Of a stretch of 64,000 nt of DNA, positions 46,329-54,669 are shown one piece after another. Where the stretch lies: the NCBI RefSeq assembly GCF_900103225.1, contig NZ_FNJH01000002.1, positions 530,345 to 594,344 on the forward strand. Reading direction: 5' to 3'. The notes under the pieces were generated by a model that worked only from the letters and a program-made list of their open reading frames with translations, had not been told where the DNA came from and ran no database searches. This DNA is from Pseudomonas congelans (lineage in GTDB: Bacteria > Pseudomonadota > Gammaproteobacteria > Pseudomonadales > Pseudomonadaceae). Position numbers and translations under genes: made by a program. Position 1 is the first letter of the stretch; each line of letters starts with the position of its first letter.

Positions 46329-47339
46329 TCAGATATCCAGGCAGATCTTGCCGAAATGCTGATTGGTTTCCTGATAACGGAACGCTTCGACGATGTCGGT
46401 CATCGGGAAGGAACGGTCCATGACCGGGCGCATGCCGTTGGCATCAATGGCACGGATCATGTCCTGCTGCTGGGTGCGACTGCCCACCAGCACGCCCTGC
46501 ATGCGCAGTTGTTTGACCAGCGCCGGGACGAACTCCAGTTGACCGGCAACACCGCTCAGAATGCCGATGACCGAGATGTGGCCAGCGACCCGTGCCGCAT
46601 TCATGGACTGCTGCAGTGTCGATGGACCGCCCACGTCGATGATGTGATCCACACCACGGCCGCCGGTCAGCTTGCGGGCAGTCTCGCCCCAGTTGCTGTC
46701 CTTGCGGTAGTTGATCAGGTGGTCGGCGCCCATGGCTTGCAGACGCTCAAGCTTTTCATCACTCGACGACGTCGCGATAACGGTAGCGCCGACCATCTTG
46801 GCGAACTGCAGCGCGAAGATCGATACACCACCAGTGCCCTGTACCAGAACGGTATCGCCGGCTTTCAACGCGTCATCGACCATCAGCGCACGCCACGCGG
46901 TCAGGCCGGCGGTGGTCAGCGTGGACGCTTCGGCGTGGCTGTAGCCCTTGGGTGCATGGGTGAACGAAGTGGCACGGGCAGTCACCTGCTCGCGGGCATA
47001 ACCGTCGACGCCATCACCCGGTACAGTGACAAAACCTTCAACCAGCGGCTCGCCGCTGATCCATTCAGGGAAGAACGTGCTGACCACGGAGTCGCCCACC
47101 GCGAACTCGCTGACGCCCTCGCCTACTGCGGTGACTACGCCTGCACCGTCGGCCATGGGAATACGTTTTTCCGTCGGTGCCCACATGCCGGTGACGACTG
47201 CGAAGTCGTGATAGTTGAGCGAGTTGGCATGCAAACGCACAGTGATCTCGCGGGCTTTAGGTGCAAGCACCTCGCTTTCGCCAACGCTGACCTGATCGTA
47301 GCCGCCGCCAGCCTGCACATAGATGGTTGTATTGCTCAT
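46329..47339 (-). CDS. Quinone-oxidoreductase-like MDR alcohol dehydrogenase
   Basis: 336 residues of the medium-chain dehydrogenase superfamily. It has a GroES-like N-domain (LHANSLNYHDFAVVTGMW, PMADGAGVVTAVGEGV) and a Rossmann domain with VLVQGTGGVSIFALQFAKMVGATVIATSSSDEK, where the usual zinc-binding Cys/His set is absent, so it is probably a zinc-free NADPH reductase. AGGAG seven bases before ATG 47339 fixes the start. It lies downstream of the ArsR gene on the same strand and has its own copy of the ArsR-type operator at 47361-47384. Confidence 0.9.
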   Translation of the reverse strand: MSNTTIYVQAGGGYDQVSVGESEVLAPKAREITVRLHANSLNYHDFAVVTGMWAPTEKRIPMADGAGVVTAVGEGVSEFAVGDSVVSTFFPEWISGEPLVEGFVTVPGDGVDGYAREQVTARATSFTHAPKGYSHAEASTLTTAGLTAWRALMVDDALKAGDTVLVQGTGGVSIFALQFAKMVGATVIATSSSDEKLERLQAMGADHLINYRKDSNWGETARKLTGGRGVDHIIDVGGPSTLQQSMNAARVAGHISVIGILSGVAGQLEFVPALVKQLRMQGVLVGSRTQQQDMIRAIDANGMRPVMDRSFPMTDIVEAFRYQETNQHFGKICLDI

Positions 47340-47360
47340 GGTCAATCTCCTATCAATTCA

Positions 47361-47384
47361 ACATTACGCAAAATGACGAAATGT
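47361..47384. promoter_or_regulatory. Operator copy A, upstream of the MDR gene
   Basis: ACATTACGC-N6-ACGAAATGT, a 9-6-9 near-palindrome (ACATTTCGT is the complement of the right arm). Both arms are identical to those of copy B at 47708-47731. Confidence 0.85.
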
Positions 47385-47402
47385 ATAAGTAACGCTCAAA
47401 GC

Positions 47403-47699
47403 CTAGAGTTCTTTCTTGAGCCTGTCGGCAAACCGGTCGATGGCCTGCTCGTCACGGCGAAAATACGTCCACTTGCCGATCCTGGTCGCCTGAACCAACC
47501 CGGCACGTTGCAGGATGGCCAGATGCGCGGACGCGGTAGAAGCCGACAGGCTGGCCTTGGCCTGAATGTGCGACACGCACACGCCTATCGCCGGATCACC
47601 GTGGTCCTGGGGAGGGAAATGGGCTTGCGGGTTTTTCAGCCACTCCATGATCAACATGCGAGTGTCATTGCCGACCGCTTTGATTTGCTCAAGAATCAT
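47403..47699 (-). CDS. ArsR-family HTH transcriptional regulator
   Basis: 98-residue winged-helix repressor: MILEQIKAVGNDTRMLIMEWLKNPQ, then recognition region ASLSASTASAHLAILQRAGLVQATRIGKWTYFRRD. Only one Cys is present in a plausible sensor position, so it is probably not a metal sensor; it belongs to the group paired with NAD(P)H reductases. ATG 47699 is preferred because an upstream ATG (47711) lies inside the operator. It precedes the MDR oxidoreductase and very likely represses both itself and that gene. Confidence 0.92.
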   Translation of the reverse strand: MILEQIKAVGNDTRMLIMEWLKNPQAHFPPQDHGDPAIGVCVSHIQAKASLSASTASAHLAILQRAGLVQATRIGKWTYFRRDEQAIDRFADRLKKEL

Positions 47700-47707
47700 G
47701 GGGCACA

Positions 47708-47731
47708 ACATTACGCTTTTTTACGAAATGT
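47708..47731. promoter_or_regulatory. Operator copy B, upstream of the ArsR gene
   Basis: ACATTACGC-TTTTTT-ACGAAATGT, the same 9-6-9 dyad as copy A, beginning nine bases before the ArsR start. Position and identity indicate autorepression. Confidence 0.85.
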
Positions 47732-47856
47732 TCAACCCCTGATTTACGCTCTTCCGCCAACTGCATGTTTTGATTACGGCTTCACATCGGCCTGACAAAT
47801 GAAGCAATCTGTCGACTCCAATAAAACCGACTGCACCGCTGAGAGCATCCAGACTC

Positions 47857-48645
47857 ATGATGAATCTTAAACACAGCGCACTGACCGCCCTGCTGCTGGG
47901 CATCACAGGCATAGCTCAGGCTCAGGACTACACCTCGCATCTGGACAAGGTGCTGCAGGCCGGCCAGTTGGCTGTCTGCACCACTGGCGACTACAAGCCC
48001 TACACCCTGCTGCGCGAGGACGGTGAATACGAAGGCATTGATATCACCATGGCCCGTTCACTGGCCAAGAGCCTGGGGGTAAATGTGCAGTGGGTGCCCA
48101 CCACGTGGAAAAACCTGATGCCGGACATGGTGGCCGGTAAGTGCGACATCGGTATGGGCGGCATCTCGGTGAGTCTGGAACGCCAGAAAAAGGCGTTTTT
48201 CAGCAACACGCTGGATGTGGATGGCAAAATCCCGCTGGTGCGCTGCGCCGATCAGGCCCTGTATCAGACCGTCGAACAGATCAACCAGCCCTCGGTGCGT
48301 TTGATTGAACCAGCCGGTGGCACCAATGAAGCTTTCGCTCGCGCTCATCTGCCAAAGGCGTCCCTGGCATTTCACGACAACAAGACCATCTTCCAGGAGC
48401 TGCTGGACAAGAAAGCGGATGTGATGATCACCGACGCTTCCGAAGCGCTCTACCAGCAGAAGCGCATGCCCGGCTTATGCGCGGTCAATCCGACCCGGTA
48501 CATGCAATACGGCGAAAAGGCCTACCTGTTGCCACGCGACGATGTCACCTGGAAAGGCTACGTGGACCAGTGGCTGCATCTGAGCAAAGCGACCGGCGAG
48601 TATCAGCAGGCGCTGGGAGAGTGGCTGGCAGTGCCCGCCGAGTAA
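47857..48645 (+). CDS. Periplasmic cyclohexadienyl dehydratase-like protein (PheC-like)
   Basis: 262 residues with a signal peptide (MMNLKHSALTALLLGITGIAQA) and a type-3 periplasmic binding fold. It follows PheC of P. aeruginosa closely by memory: TTGDYKPYTLLREDGEYEGIDITMARSLAKSLG, VPTTWKNLMPDM, DIGMGGISVSLERQKKAFFS, EPAGGTNEAFARAHL, DNKTIFQELLDKKADVMITDASEA and GEKAYLLPRDD. PheC turns arogenate/prephenate into Phe/phenylpyruvate in the periplasm. No transporter genes are adjacent, which supports an enzyme over a binding protein. Two Met codons in tandem make the start uncertain by one residue. Confidence 0.85.
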   Translation: MMNLKHSALTALLLGITGIAQAQDYTSHLDKVLQAGQLAVCTTGDYKPYTLLREDGEYEGIDITMARSLAKSLGVNVQWVPTTWKNLMPDMVAGKCDIGMGGISVSLERQKKAFFSNTLDVDGKIPLVRCADQALYQTVEQINQPSVRLIEPAGGTNEAFARAHLPKASLAFHDNKTIFQELLDKKADVMITDASEALYQQKRMPGLCAVNPTRYMQYGEKAYLLPRDDVTWKGYVDQWLHLSKATGEYQQALGEWLAVPAE

Positions 48646-48761
48646 CTTTGAAGCGGTTTTTCCGGGCACGGCCTTCGACGTCCTGCTGTGCAATGGTTGC
48701 AAGGCGTGTCCGGGTGAAATAGCGTGTTGCAGCAACTCCCACTGGAAGGCAGCCAACGAGC

Positions 48762-49760
48762 ATGAAGCCCAGCAAACCCATCACCCGTGCGTACTGTGTG
48801 GAACTGCAGCAGGAGCTGTCGATCGCCGCTGCCCGACGTGAATACTTCTCTCAGGAGCCGCCACGCGCACGCTTCGAGTTTCTCTGCTCCACCGAGGCTT
48901 GCCGGGCAATGGGGGCGAAAGTCACCGGGGTTCGCTACGACGTGAAGCCACAAGACAACCCGACCTTCGTCGCCGCGCACTTTCGCGCCAATCCGCATTA
49001 CGACCATCACTCGAGCTGCGAATGGGTGGATGAGCGCGCAGAGGCAGAGGAAGAACCGAACGATCCGCTCGAAGAAACCGATGTACAGACGCGCCTGCGC
49101 AAGGCCAAACGCAAGCTGGATGATTACATCGATATATTCGACCCGGTCATCAAGACGCCAGTCAAGGACGAGTCCGGCCCGGAAAAGCCCGATGCCGGCA
49201 GTCAGCAACCTGCAGCAAAGCCTCCAGCCACAGATCCCGCCAAGCCACCGGTTTCTCGCTATAGCGAAACCCGCACCAACAATCTAGAGCGGCTGGTGGA
49301 CAGCTATCGGCAGGCCAAGGCCGAGCTGCCACTGGAAGACTTCAAGCTGCTGAAGCTTAAAATCCCGGGCCAGGGCGAGGTTTCGCTGCGCTCGTATTTT
49401 CGCCACATCAAATACGCGCAATCAGGCGATAACGGCCGGGTGCTGTTCGGAGGCGGCCTGATCGAGCAGCGTTACGGGCTGGGCTTCAAGTTCAGGTTCT
49501 TCGACCGTCTCGATGGCAAACTGGTGACGCTCTACGTGTCGCCTGCGCAGATGCAGGCCTATCGCTCCAGCCGCTACATCAGTGAGCTGCTGAGCCATGC
49601 GGACGACGTGAAGTTTTTCACCGTGTATGCGCTGGGAACGGTCACACAGAGCCCGTCAGGCAAGAGCTACGGCCTGGAGGTGGACGACCTGCGGCATCTG
49701 GCGATTGTGCTGGGGCCGGCGAAAGAGCCGGTTGAGGAAGGGAAAACACCTGAGGCCTGA
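48762..49760 (+). CDS. Uncharacterised Cys/His-containing protein, CoiA-N-like
   Basis: 332 residues, no signal or TM. The N-terminal 85 residues (AYCVELQQELSIAAARREYF, FLCSTEACRAMGAKVTGVRYD, AAHFRANPHYDHHSSCEWVDE) have Cys and His spaced like the nuclease-associated zinc domain of CoiA-type proteins. A charged, Pro-rich linker (about 90-170) follows, then a C-terminal domain of about 150 residues (YSETRTNNLERLVDSYRQAKAELPLEDFKLLKLKIPGQG, RYGLGFKFRFFDRLDGKLVTLYVSPAQM). I do not recognise the C-terminal domain. It stands alone between the PheC-like gene and ilvE. Confidence 0.75.
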   Translation: MKPSKPITRAYCVELQQELSIAAARREYFSQEPPRARFEFLCSTEACRAMGAKVTGVRYDVKPQDNPTFVAAHFRANPHYDHHSSCEWVDERAEAEEEPNDPLEETDVQTRLRKAKRKLDDYIDIFDPVIKTPVKDESGPEKPDAGSQQPAAKPPATDPAKPPVSRYSETRTNNLERLVDSYRQAKAELPLEDFKLLKLKIPGQGEVSLRSYFRHIKYAQSGDNGRVLFGGGLIEQRYGLGFKFRFFDRLDGKLVTLYVSPAQMQAYRSSRYISELLSHADDVKFFTVYALGTVTQSPSGKSYGLEVDDLRHLAIVLGPAKEPVEEGKTPEA

Positions 49761-49772
49761 ACCTGTGGTCGA

Positions 49773-49805
49773 GGATCGTTCCAGCGTTCGACGCAGGAAC
49801 GATCC
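49773..49805. repeat. Inverted repeat between convergent genes
   Basis: Perfect 10-bp arms GGATCGTTCC (49773-49782) and GGAACGATCC (49796-49805). The motif GGAACGATC also occurs in the 112-bp repeat array, so it may be a solitary relative. There is no T-run. Confidence 0.7.
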
Positions 49806-49816
49806 GGGTCAGGTCA

Positions 49817-50836
49817 TCAGACCTTGACGATCCAGCCGGCTGGCGCCTCGATGTCACCGGACTGAACGCCGGTCAGCTCCTTGTACAGACGCTGGGTCAC
49901 AGGACCGACTTCGGTCTGGCTGTAGAACACGTGCAGGTTGTCCTTGTAGGAAATCCCGCCGATCGGGGTAATGACCGCAGCCGTACCGCATGCGCCCGCT
50001 TCCTTGAACTCGCCGAGCTGGTCGATGAACACATCACCCTCTTCGACCGTCAGGCCCAGACGGGATTTTGCCAGTTCGATCAACGACAGGCGGGTGATCC
50101 CCGGCAGCACCGATGGCGACTTGGGCGTCAGGAACACATCGTCCCTGGTGATGGCAAAGAAGTTGGCCGAACCCACTTCCTCGATCTTGGAGTGGGTCTG
50201 CGGATCGAGGTAGATGCAATCTGCAAAGCTGTGCTTCTTGGCTTCGGAACCGGGCATCAGGCTGGCAGCGTAGTTACCGCCGACCTTGGCCGCACCTGTA
50301 CCGTTGGGCGCAGCGCGGTCGTAGCCGGAGATCACGAAATTGTTCGGCTTCAGGCCACCTTTGAAATAGGCGCCCACCGGAATGCAGAAAATCGAGAAGA
50401 TGAACTCAGGCGCCGTGCGCACGCCGATGTTGTCACCCACACCGATGACAAACGGGCGCAGGTACAGCGCGCCGCCGGAACCGTAAGGCGGGATGAAGCG
50501 TTCGTTGGCCTTGACCACCTGCTTGCAGGCTTCAATGAATACATCGGTCGGGACGTGGGGCATCAACAGGCGGGAGCAGCTGCGCTGCATGCGCTGGGCG
50601 TTCTGGTCGGGACGGAACAGATTGATCGAGCCATCCTTGCAGCGGTAGGCCTTGAGGCCCTCGAAGCATTGCTGACCATAATGCAGCGCAGTCGACCCTT
50701 CGCTGATATGCAGCGTGTTGTCGTCGGTCAGTGAGCCATGATCCCAAGCACCGTCGCGCCAATGAGAAAGGTAGCGCTTGTCAGTCTTGATGTAATCAAA
50801 ACCCAGAGTGTCCCAGTTGATGCTTTCTTGACTCAT
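49817..50836 (-). CDS. ilvE: Branched-chain amino-acid aminotransferase
   Basis: 339-residue fold-type IV PLP enzyme that makes Leu, Ile and Val from their keto acids. Landmarks are HYGQQCFEGLKAYR, RMQRSCSRLLMP, LYLRPFVIGVGDNIGV, KVGGNYAASLMPGSEAKKHSFADCIYLD with the PLP Lys region, and LTVEEGDVFIDQLGEFKEAGACGTAAVITPIGGI. GAGGGCGTT precedes ATG 50836; the frame opens five codons earlier without a ribosome site. It is the longer group of BCATs, like those of other pseudomonads, and appears monocistronic. Confidence 0.96.
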   Translation of the reverse strand: MSQESINWDTLGFDYIKTDKRYLSHWRDGAWDHGSLTDDNTLHISEGSTALHYGQQCFEGLKAYRCKDGSINLFRPDQNAQRMQRSCSRLLMPHVPTDVFIEACKQVVKANERFIPPYGSGGALYLRPFVIGVGDNIGVRTAPEFIFSIFCIPVGAYFKGGLKPNNFVISGYDRAAPNGTGAAKVGGNYAASLMPGSEAKKHSFADCIYLDPQTHSKIEEVGSANFFAITRDDVFLTPKSPSVLPGITRLSLIELAKSRLGLTVEEGDVFIDQLGEFKEAGACGTAAVITPIGGISYKDNLHVFYSQTEVGPVTQRLYKELTGVQSGDIEAPAGWIVKV

Positions 50837-50987
50837 AACGCCCTCTATCATTTTAGCGACTGCCTGGTCGAGTCAGGCCAATGCCTTATTCTGCCAGATC
50901 ATTCAGGCCATGAGGCTCGAAATAAATGCAAACCGACATGGCATTTCTGAATGAGGCTTGCGGGCAGCCGCCTCATGAGTCCAGCGG

Positions 50988-51641
50988 TCACCCTGCCGGG
51001 AGTGGAGGCGATACCTGACGCTGGCGAATGTAGTCGATAAACGTGTCCATATCCGAACTGCACAGTGTTCGTGCAACGGACTTGACCTCTTCGACAGGCC
51101 AGTCCCACCAGGCCGCCTGAAGCAGGAGCTGGCGAATTTCCTCGTCGAACCGCCAACGGATGAATTTGCAGGGGTTGCCTCCCACTACCGAATAGGGCGC
51201 TACGTCCCGAACGACCATCGCACCTGCCGCGACAATGGCGCCATGGCCGATGGTGACACCCGACACAATGGTTGCATTCGCGCAAATCCAGCAATCGCTG
51301 CCGATCACAACATCGCCCTTGCTTGGCGCGTAATCCTGAATATCCGCGACTTGCGAGACCATCGCCGGGAACGGGTATGTGGTAATCCAGTCCGTGCGAT
51401 GTTCGCCGCCCAGTAGAACTTTCACGCCTTGGGCAATGGATGTGTAAGCACCGACCCTGAATACCGCGTCGTCACCGAAATCGACAATATCCGGGATGCC
51501 ATAAGTCCCCACGCCGACGACCGCACGCGGGTATTTCAATCTGATTTTTTCGGCATGCCTGTCCAGCTTGTCCATCTTGCGCAACTGCTTGCGTATTTTT
51601 CTATTTTTCAACAGCTCGATGAATTTCATATCTTCAATCAC
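50988..51641 (-). CDS. CatB-related hexapeptide-repeat O-acetyltransferase
   Basis: 217-residue left-handed beta-helix acyltransferase of the xenobiotic acetyltransferase group: YTSIAQGVKVLLGGEHRTDWITTYPF (active-site His in GGEHRTDW), GDVVIGSDCWICANATIVSGVTIGHGAIVAAGAMVVRDVAPYSVVGGNPCKFIRWRF. Such enzymes acetylate sugars of surface polysaccharides or, less often, antibiotics. It starts 22 bp after the glycosyltransferase stop on the same strand, suggesting a two-gene unit that decorates a glycan; the drug-resistance reading is less likely. Confidence 0.9.
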   Translation of the reverse strand: MIEDMKFIELLKNRKIRKQLRKMDKLDRHAEKIRLKYPRAVVGVGTYGIPDIVDFGDDAVFRVGAYTSIAQGVKVLLGGEHRTDWITTYPFPAMVSQVADIQDYAPSKGDVVIGSDCWICANATIVSGVTIGHGAIVAAGAMVVRDVAPYSVVGGNPCKFIRWRFDEEIRQLLLQAAWWDWPVEEVKSVARTLCSSDMDTFIDYIRQRQVSPPLPAG

Positions 51642-51663
51642 ATGTTCTTGGACCAGGCCGCAC

Positions 51664-52548
51664 CTACCGATAGCTCAACAGCAAACGCTTGCAGCGCCGC
51701 AAGGTCGTTCTATCGATATGCCTCCATGGTATGGAAAACAACAGACTCCAGGCATATCGCTTGTCCGCAACCGCTGCATATTTCAAGGCTTTGTTGATGG
51801 CCTGTGTACGGCCGCTCTGGTATTCGCGATGATCCCGATAAGGCTCGATGCTTTTCAGATCAGCCTCAAGCAACACCTTGTACTTGCGCGAAAGGTTGTT
51901 CGGATGACGTCGATAGCGCGTGACGATCTCGGGGAGCACATGAATTTCATAGCCCAGGTGAGCGATTTTCAGTGTCGCCTGAAAATCCTGAACCCTTATC
52001 TGCGGATCATAGCCGCCCGCGTCCTTAATGGCCTTCATGCAGTACAGCGCGACCGGCGCACCGACGACCACCGCACCGCGCAATATGTCGTCGAATGTCA
52101 GCCGCTCGATGTAATCGCGAGACTGATTTTTGATTTCCTTGCCGTCAGAGTCCATGTAGCTGATCAACGCGCCCACACAGCCTACTGCGGGATGATTGTC
52201 CAGATACTCGGCACGGATCCGCACCGATGAGGGAAGCATGATGTCATCCAGATCCGGCGTAGAGAGATAAACGCCTTTGGCGTACCGCAGACCATGGTTG
52301 AGGGCAGCACTGACGCCTTGATTGGCCTGACGGTAGAGTTGGAAAGGATAGCGTTGCTGCAGCGACTCGAGCATGGCAATGCTGTTGTCGGTAGAACCAT
52401 CGTCAACGACGATGACTTCGAAGTTCTCGTAGTCCTGAGCAAAAATGCTCTGAATCGCGACCTCAAGAAATCGCTCGGCGTTGTAGCAAGGGGCAACGAT
52501 GGAAACCAAAGGGCTGGGCCTCAGGTTCTGACTTTCTGAAGACATCAT
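51664..52548 (-). CDS. Glycosyltransferase family 2
   Basis: 294 residues: VSIVAPCYNAERFLEVAIQSIFAQDYENFEVIVVDDGSTDNSIAMLESL is the GT-A nucleotide-sugar fold; LNHGLRYAKGVYLSTPDLDDIMLPSSV contains the DxD-type metal motif (DLDD); YDPQIRVQDFQATLKIAHLGYEIHVL is the acceptor side. Probably adds a sugar to a lipopolysaccharide or exopolysaccharide precursor at the cytoplasmic face. It is coupled in layout to the acetyltransferase downstream. The codon use is more AT-rich than in the neighbouring ilvE and cyo genes, a mild hint of lateral origin. Confidence 0.9.
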   Translation of the reverse strand: MMSSESQNLRPSPLVSIVAPCYNAERFLEVAIQSIFAQDYENFEVIVVDDGSTDNSIAMLESLQQRYPFQLYRQANQGVSAALNHGLRYAKGVYLSTPDLDDIMLPSSVRIRAEYLDNHPAVGCVGALISYMDSDGKEIKNQSRDYIERLTFDDILRGAVVVGAPVALYCMKAIKDAGGYDPQIRVQDFQATLKIAHLGYEIHVLPEIVTRYRRHPNNLSRKYKVLLEADLKSIEPYRDHREYQSGRTQAINKALKYAAVADKRYAWSLLFSIPWRHIDRTTLRRCKRLLLSYR

Positions 52549-52748
52549 GGGTAGCAGCCATAATCATGATCAGCCCTGACGGGCTCGGAAACCGGATATA
52601 TGTCACAGGTCGCTTGAAAACGGCACATCATGCGGCAAGCGCTCCTGTTTTTCCATGAAAGGTCAAAAACGTCCTGTGAACAGGCATTTACGGCCGCTAA
52701 AAACTGCAGACACGTCCTGTCTTTCAACCAGTGTAGATCGACACTCGA

Positions 52749-52784
52749 AAAAAAACCCCGCTCTTCGCAGAACGGGGTTTTTCA
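52749..52784 (-). terminator. Rho-independent terminator of the cyo operon
   Basis: On the minus strand AAAAACCCCGTTCTGCGAAGAGCGGGGTTTTTTTT: CCCCG / CGGGG stem with extra pairs, followed by an eight-T run, 20 bp after the cyoE stop. Confidence 0.9.
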
Positions 52785-52803
52785 GGTCGCGTACCAAGTG
52801 GAA

Positions 52804-53691
52804 TCAGAAGGCGTAAGTCACCAGCAATTCTTTTGTCACCTGAAAGTCGACCGACATCATCACGCTCAAGGCAGTGATGGTGAAGATCGAAAACACGAAC
52901 AGCTTGCGAGCCCAGACAGTATCGTCAACGGCCTTGTAGCCCTTCCAGGCCATGTACAGCCAGTACATGCCCATACCTGCTGCTACAGCCAGGTAGTTGA
53001 GGCCCGCATAGCCACCGACGGTCAACATCAGGGTCGCTACGAGGAACGCCAGGATGTAGAGCATGATGTGGCGCTTGGTAACCAGAATGCCGCGCTTGAC
53101 CGGCAGAACCGGAATCTTCGCAGCACGGTAATCATTGAAGCGGAAGATGGCGATTGCATACGAATGCGGCATCTGCCAAAGGCTGAACATCACCAGTAGC
53201 GTCAGGGCCGCAAAGTCGAAGCTGTTGCTCACTGCGCAGTAGCCAATCACCGGCGGCATTGCCCCCGACAGACTGCCCACCAGCGTGCCATGAACGGATC
53301 TGCGTTTCAGGTACAGGCTGTAAAGGCCGACGTAGATCACGAATCCGATCACTGCAAACAGTGCGGCCAACGGATTGGCCTCGGTGTACAGCAGGCCAAC
53401 GCCTGCAATACCGAGCAGGGTTGCGTAGAGCAGCGCCAGTTTCAGTGAAACCAGGCCCTGCACCAGAACCCGGTTACGGGTTCTTTCCATTCGCTGATCG
53501 ATATCGCGATCGATGCAGTTATTGAATACACAACCGGACGCAACGACCAGGGAAGTACCGATGACCGCAGCGAGGAACACGCCGAAATCGATATTTCCCT
53601 TGGAAGCCAGAAAAAAGCCACCTGCCACCGAAAGCACGTTACCGAAAATGATCCCCGGCTTGGTGATTTGGATAAAGTGCTTCAGTGACAT
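52804..53691 (-). CDS. cyoE: Protoheme IX farnesyltransferase (haem O synthase)
   Basis: 295-residue UbiA-family membrane enzyme that farnesylates haem B to haem O for the bo3 oxidase. Motifs are [18 protein letters not shown], the prenyl-diphosphate site [47 protein letters not shown] and [29 protein letters not shown] precedes the ATG. It is the last gene of cyoABCDE. Confidence 0.97.
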   Translation of the reverse strand: MSLKHFIQITKPGIIFGNVLSVAGGFFLASKGNIDFGVFLAAVIGTSLVVASGCVFNNCIDRDIDQRMERTRNRVLVQGLVSLKLALLYATLLGIAGVGLLYTEANPLAALFAVIGFVIYVGLYSLYLKRRSVHGTLVGSLSGAMPPVIGYCAVSNSFDFAALTLLVMFSLWQMPHSYAIAIFRFNDYRAAKIPVLPVKRGILVTKRHIMLYILAFLVATLMLTVGGYAGLNYLAVAAGMGMYWLYMAWKGYKAVDDTVWARKLFVFSIFTITALSVMMSVDFQVTKELLVTYAF

Positions 53692-53701
53692 CTGGTATTC
53701 C

Positions 53702-54034
53702 TCAATGCGCCATCATTTCGCGGTGGACGCTGAAAATGATCCACAGCGACAAGCCGACCAGCAGGACGATAACCATCGTGGTAAAGGCGAAGGCCATCAC
53801 GTTGTTACGTTGCACGCTTGTGAAGTCCAGATGCAGGAAGTAATGCAGGTGCACCAGAATCTGGATGATCGCGAAGACCAGAACGATTGCGATCGTCATG
53901 TCCTTCGGCAGCGAAGGCGACATCACCAGGGCAAACGGAATGGCGGTCAGGATGATCGACAGTACGAAACCGATGATGTACGACTTCACTGAGCCATGAC
54001 TATTGTCTTCAGCGGAGTGATGCGAATTTGACAT
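53702..54034 (-). CDS. cyoD: Cytochrome bo3 ubiquinol oxidase subunit IV
   Basis: 110 residues with three TM helices ([63 protein letters not shown]), the small subunit of the bo3 complex, needed for assembly of the copper site. The start overlaps the cyoC stop by one base (TAATG). Confidence 0.96.
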   Translation of the reverse strand: MSNSHHSAEDNSHGSVKSYIIGFVLSIILTAIPFALVMSPSLPKDMTIAIVLVFAIIQILVHLHYFLHLDFTSVQRNNVMAFAFTTMVIVLLVGLSLWIIFSVHREMMAH

Positions 54035-54666
54035 TACAAAGCTCCCATCAGATAGACAACGGTGAACACGCCGATCCAGACAACGTCCAGGAAGTGCCAG
54101 AACAGGCTCAGGCAGCTCAGGCGCGTCTTGTTGGTGTTGGTCAGGCCCTTTTTCTGGACCTGGAACATCATGATCGCCATCCAGATCAGACCGCTGGTCA
54201 CGTGGACGCCGTGCAGGCCTACCAGCGCGAAGAACGCTGACAGGAAGCCGCTGCGGCTCGGACCGTAGCCTTCGTGGATCAGGTGATGGAATTCATAGAC
54301 TTCCATACCGATAAACGCAGCACCACACAGGAAGGTCAGTGCCAGCCAGCCCAATACCTGGCTTTTATTGCCCTTGTACAGTGCCAGCATGGCGAAGCCG
54401 TAAGTGATACTACTGACCAGCAGGAACGCGGTTTCCACAGCCACGAATGGCAGCAGGAAGATGTCCTGGCCCGACGGGCCGCCCGCGACACTGTTGACCA
54501 TCACGGCGTACACCGCGAAGAACGAGGCGAACAACACGCAGTCGGTCATCAGGTACAGCCAGAAGCCGTAGACCGTCATGCCACCGCTGTCGTGGTGATC
54601 GTCATGCCCATGATCATGGTCGTGACCGTGATCGTGGGCTCCGGAGTTGATTGCAATATTTGACAT
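54034..54666 (-). CDS. cyoC: Cytochrome bo3 ubiquinol oxidase subunit III
   Basis: 210 residues: a His-rich N-terminus ([19 protein letters not shown]) followed by five TM helices with [23 protein letters not shown] and [23 protein letters not shown], typical of subunit III. The His-rich stretch is longer than in E. coli CyoC and might bind metal. It lies between cyoB (3-bp gap) and cyoD (1-bp overlap). Confidence 0.96.
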   Translation of the reverse strand: MSNIAINSGAHDHGHDHDHGHDDHHDSGGMTVYGFWLYLMTDCVLFASFFAVYAVMVNSVAGGPSGQDIFLLPFVAVETAFLLVSSITYGFAMLALYKGNKSQVLGWLALTFLCGAAFIGMEVYEFHHLIHEGYGPSRSGFLSAFFALVGLHGVHVTSGLIWMAIMMFQVQKKGLTNTNKTRLSCLSLFWHFLDVVWIGVFTVVYLMGAL

Positions 54667-54669
54667 TGT

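Noticed and set aside
46203..47795. 530-codon plus-strand open frame across the MDR and ArsR genes
   Set aside because: It is a shadow of two recognisable minus-strand genes and would run through the operator sites; no ribosome site.
50988..51641. Chloramphenicol acetyltransferase (CatB) resistance gene
   Set aside because: The fold and motifs fit, but the long N-terminal helix and the glycosyltransferase partner favour glycan acetylation; resistance is not supported by sequence alone.
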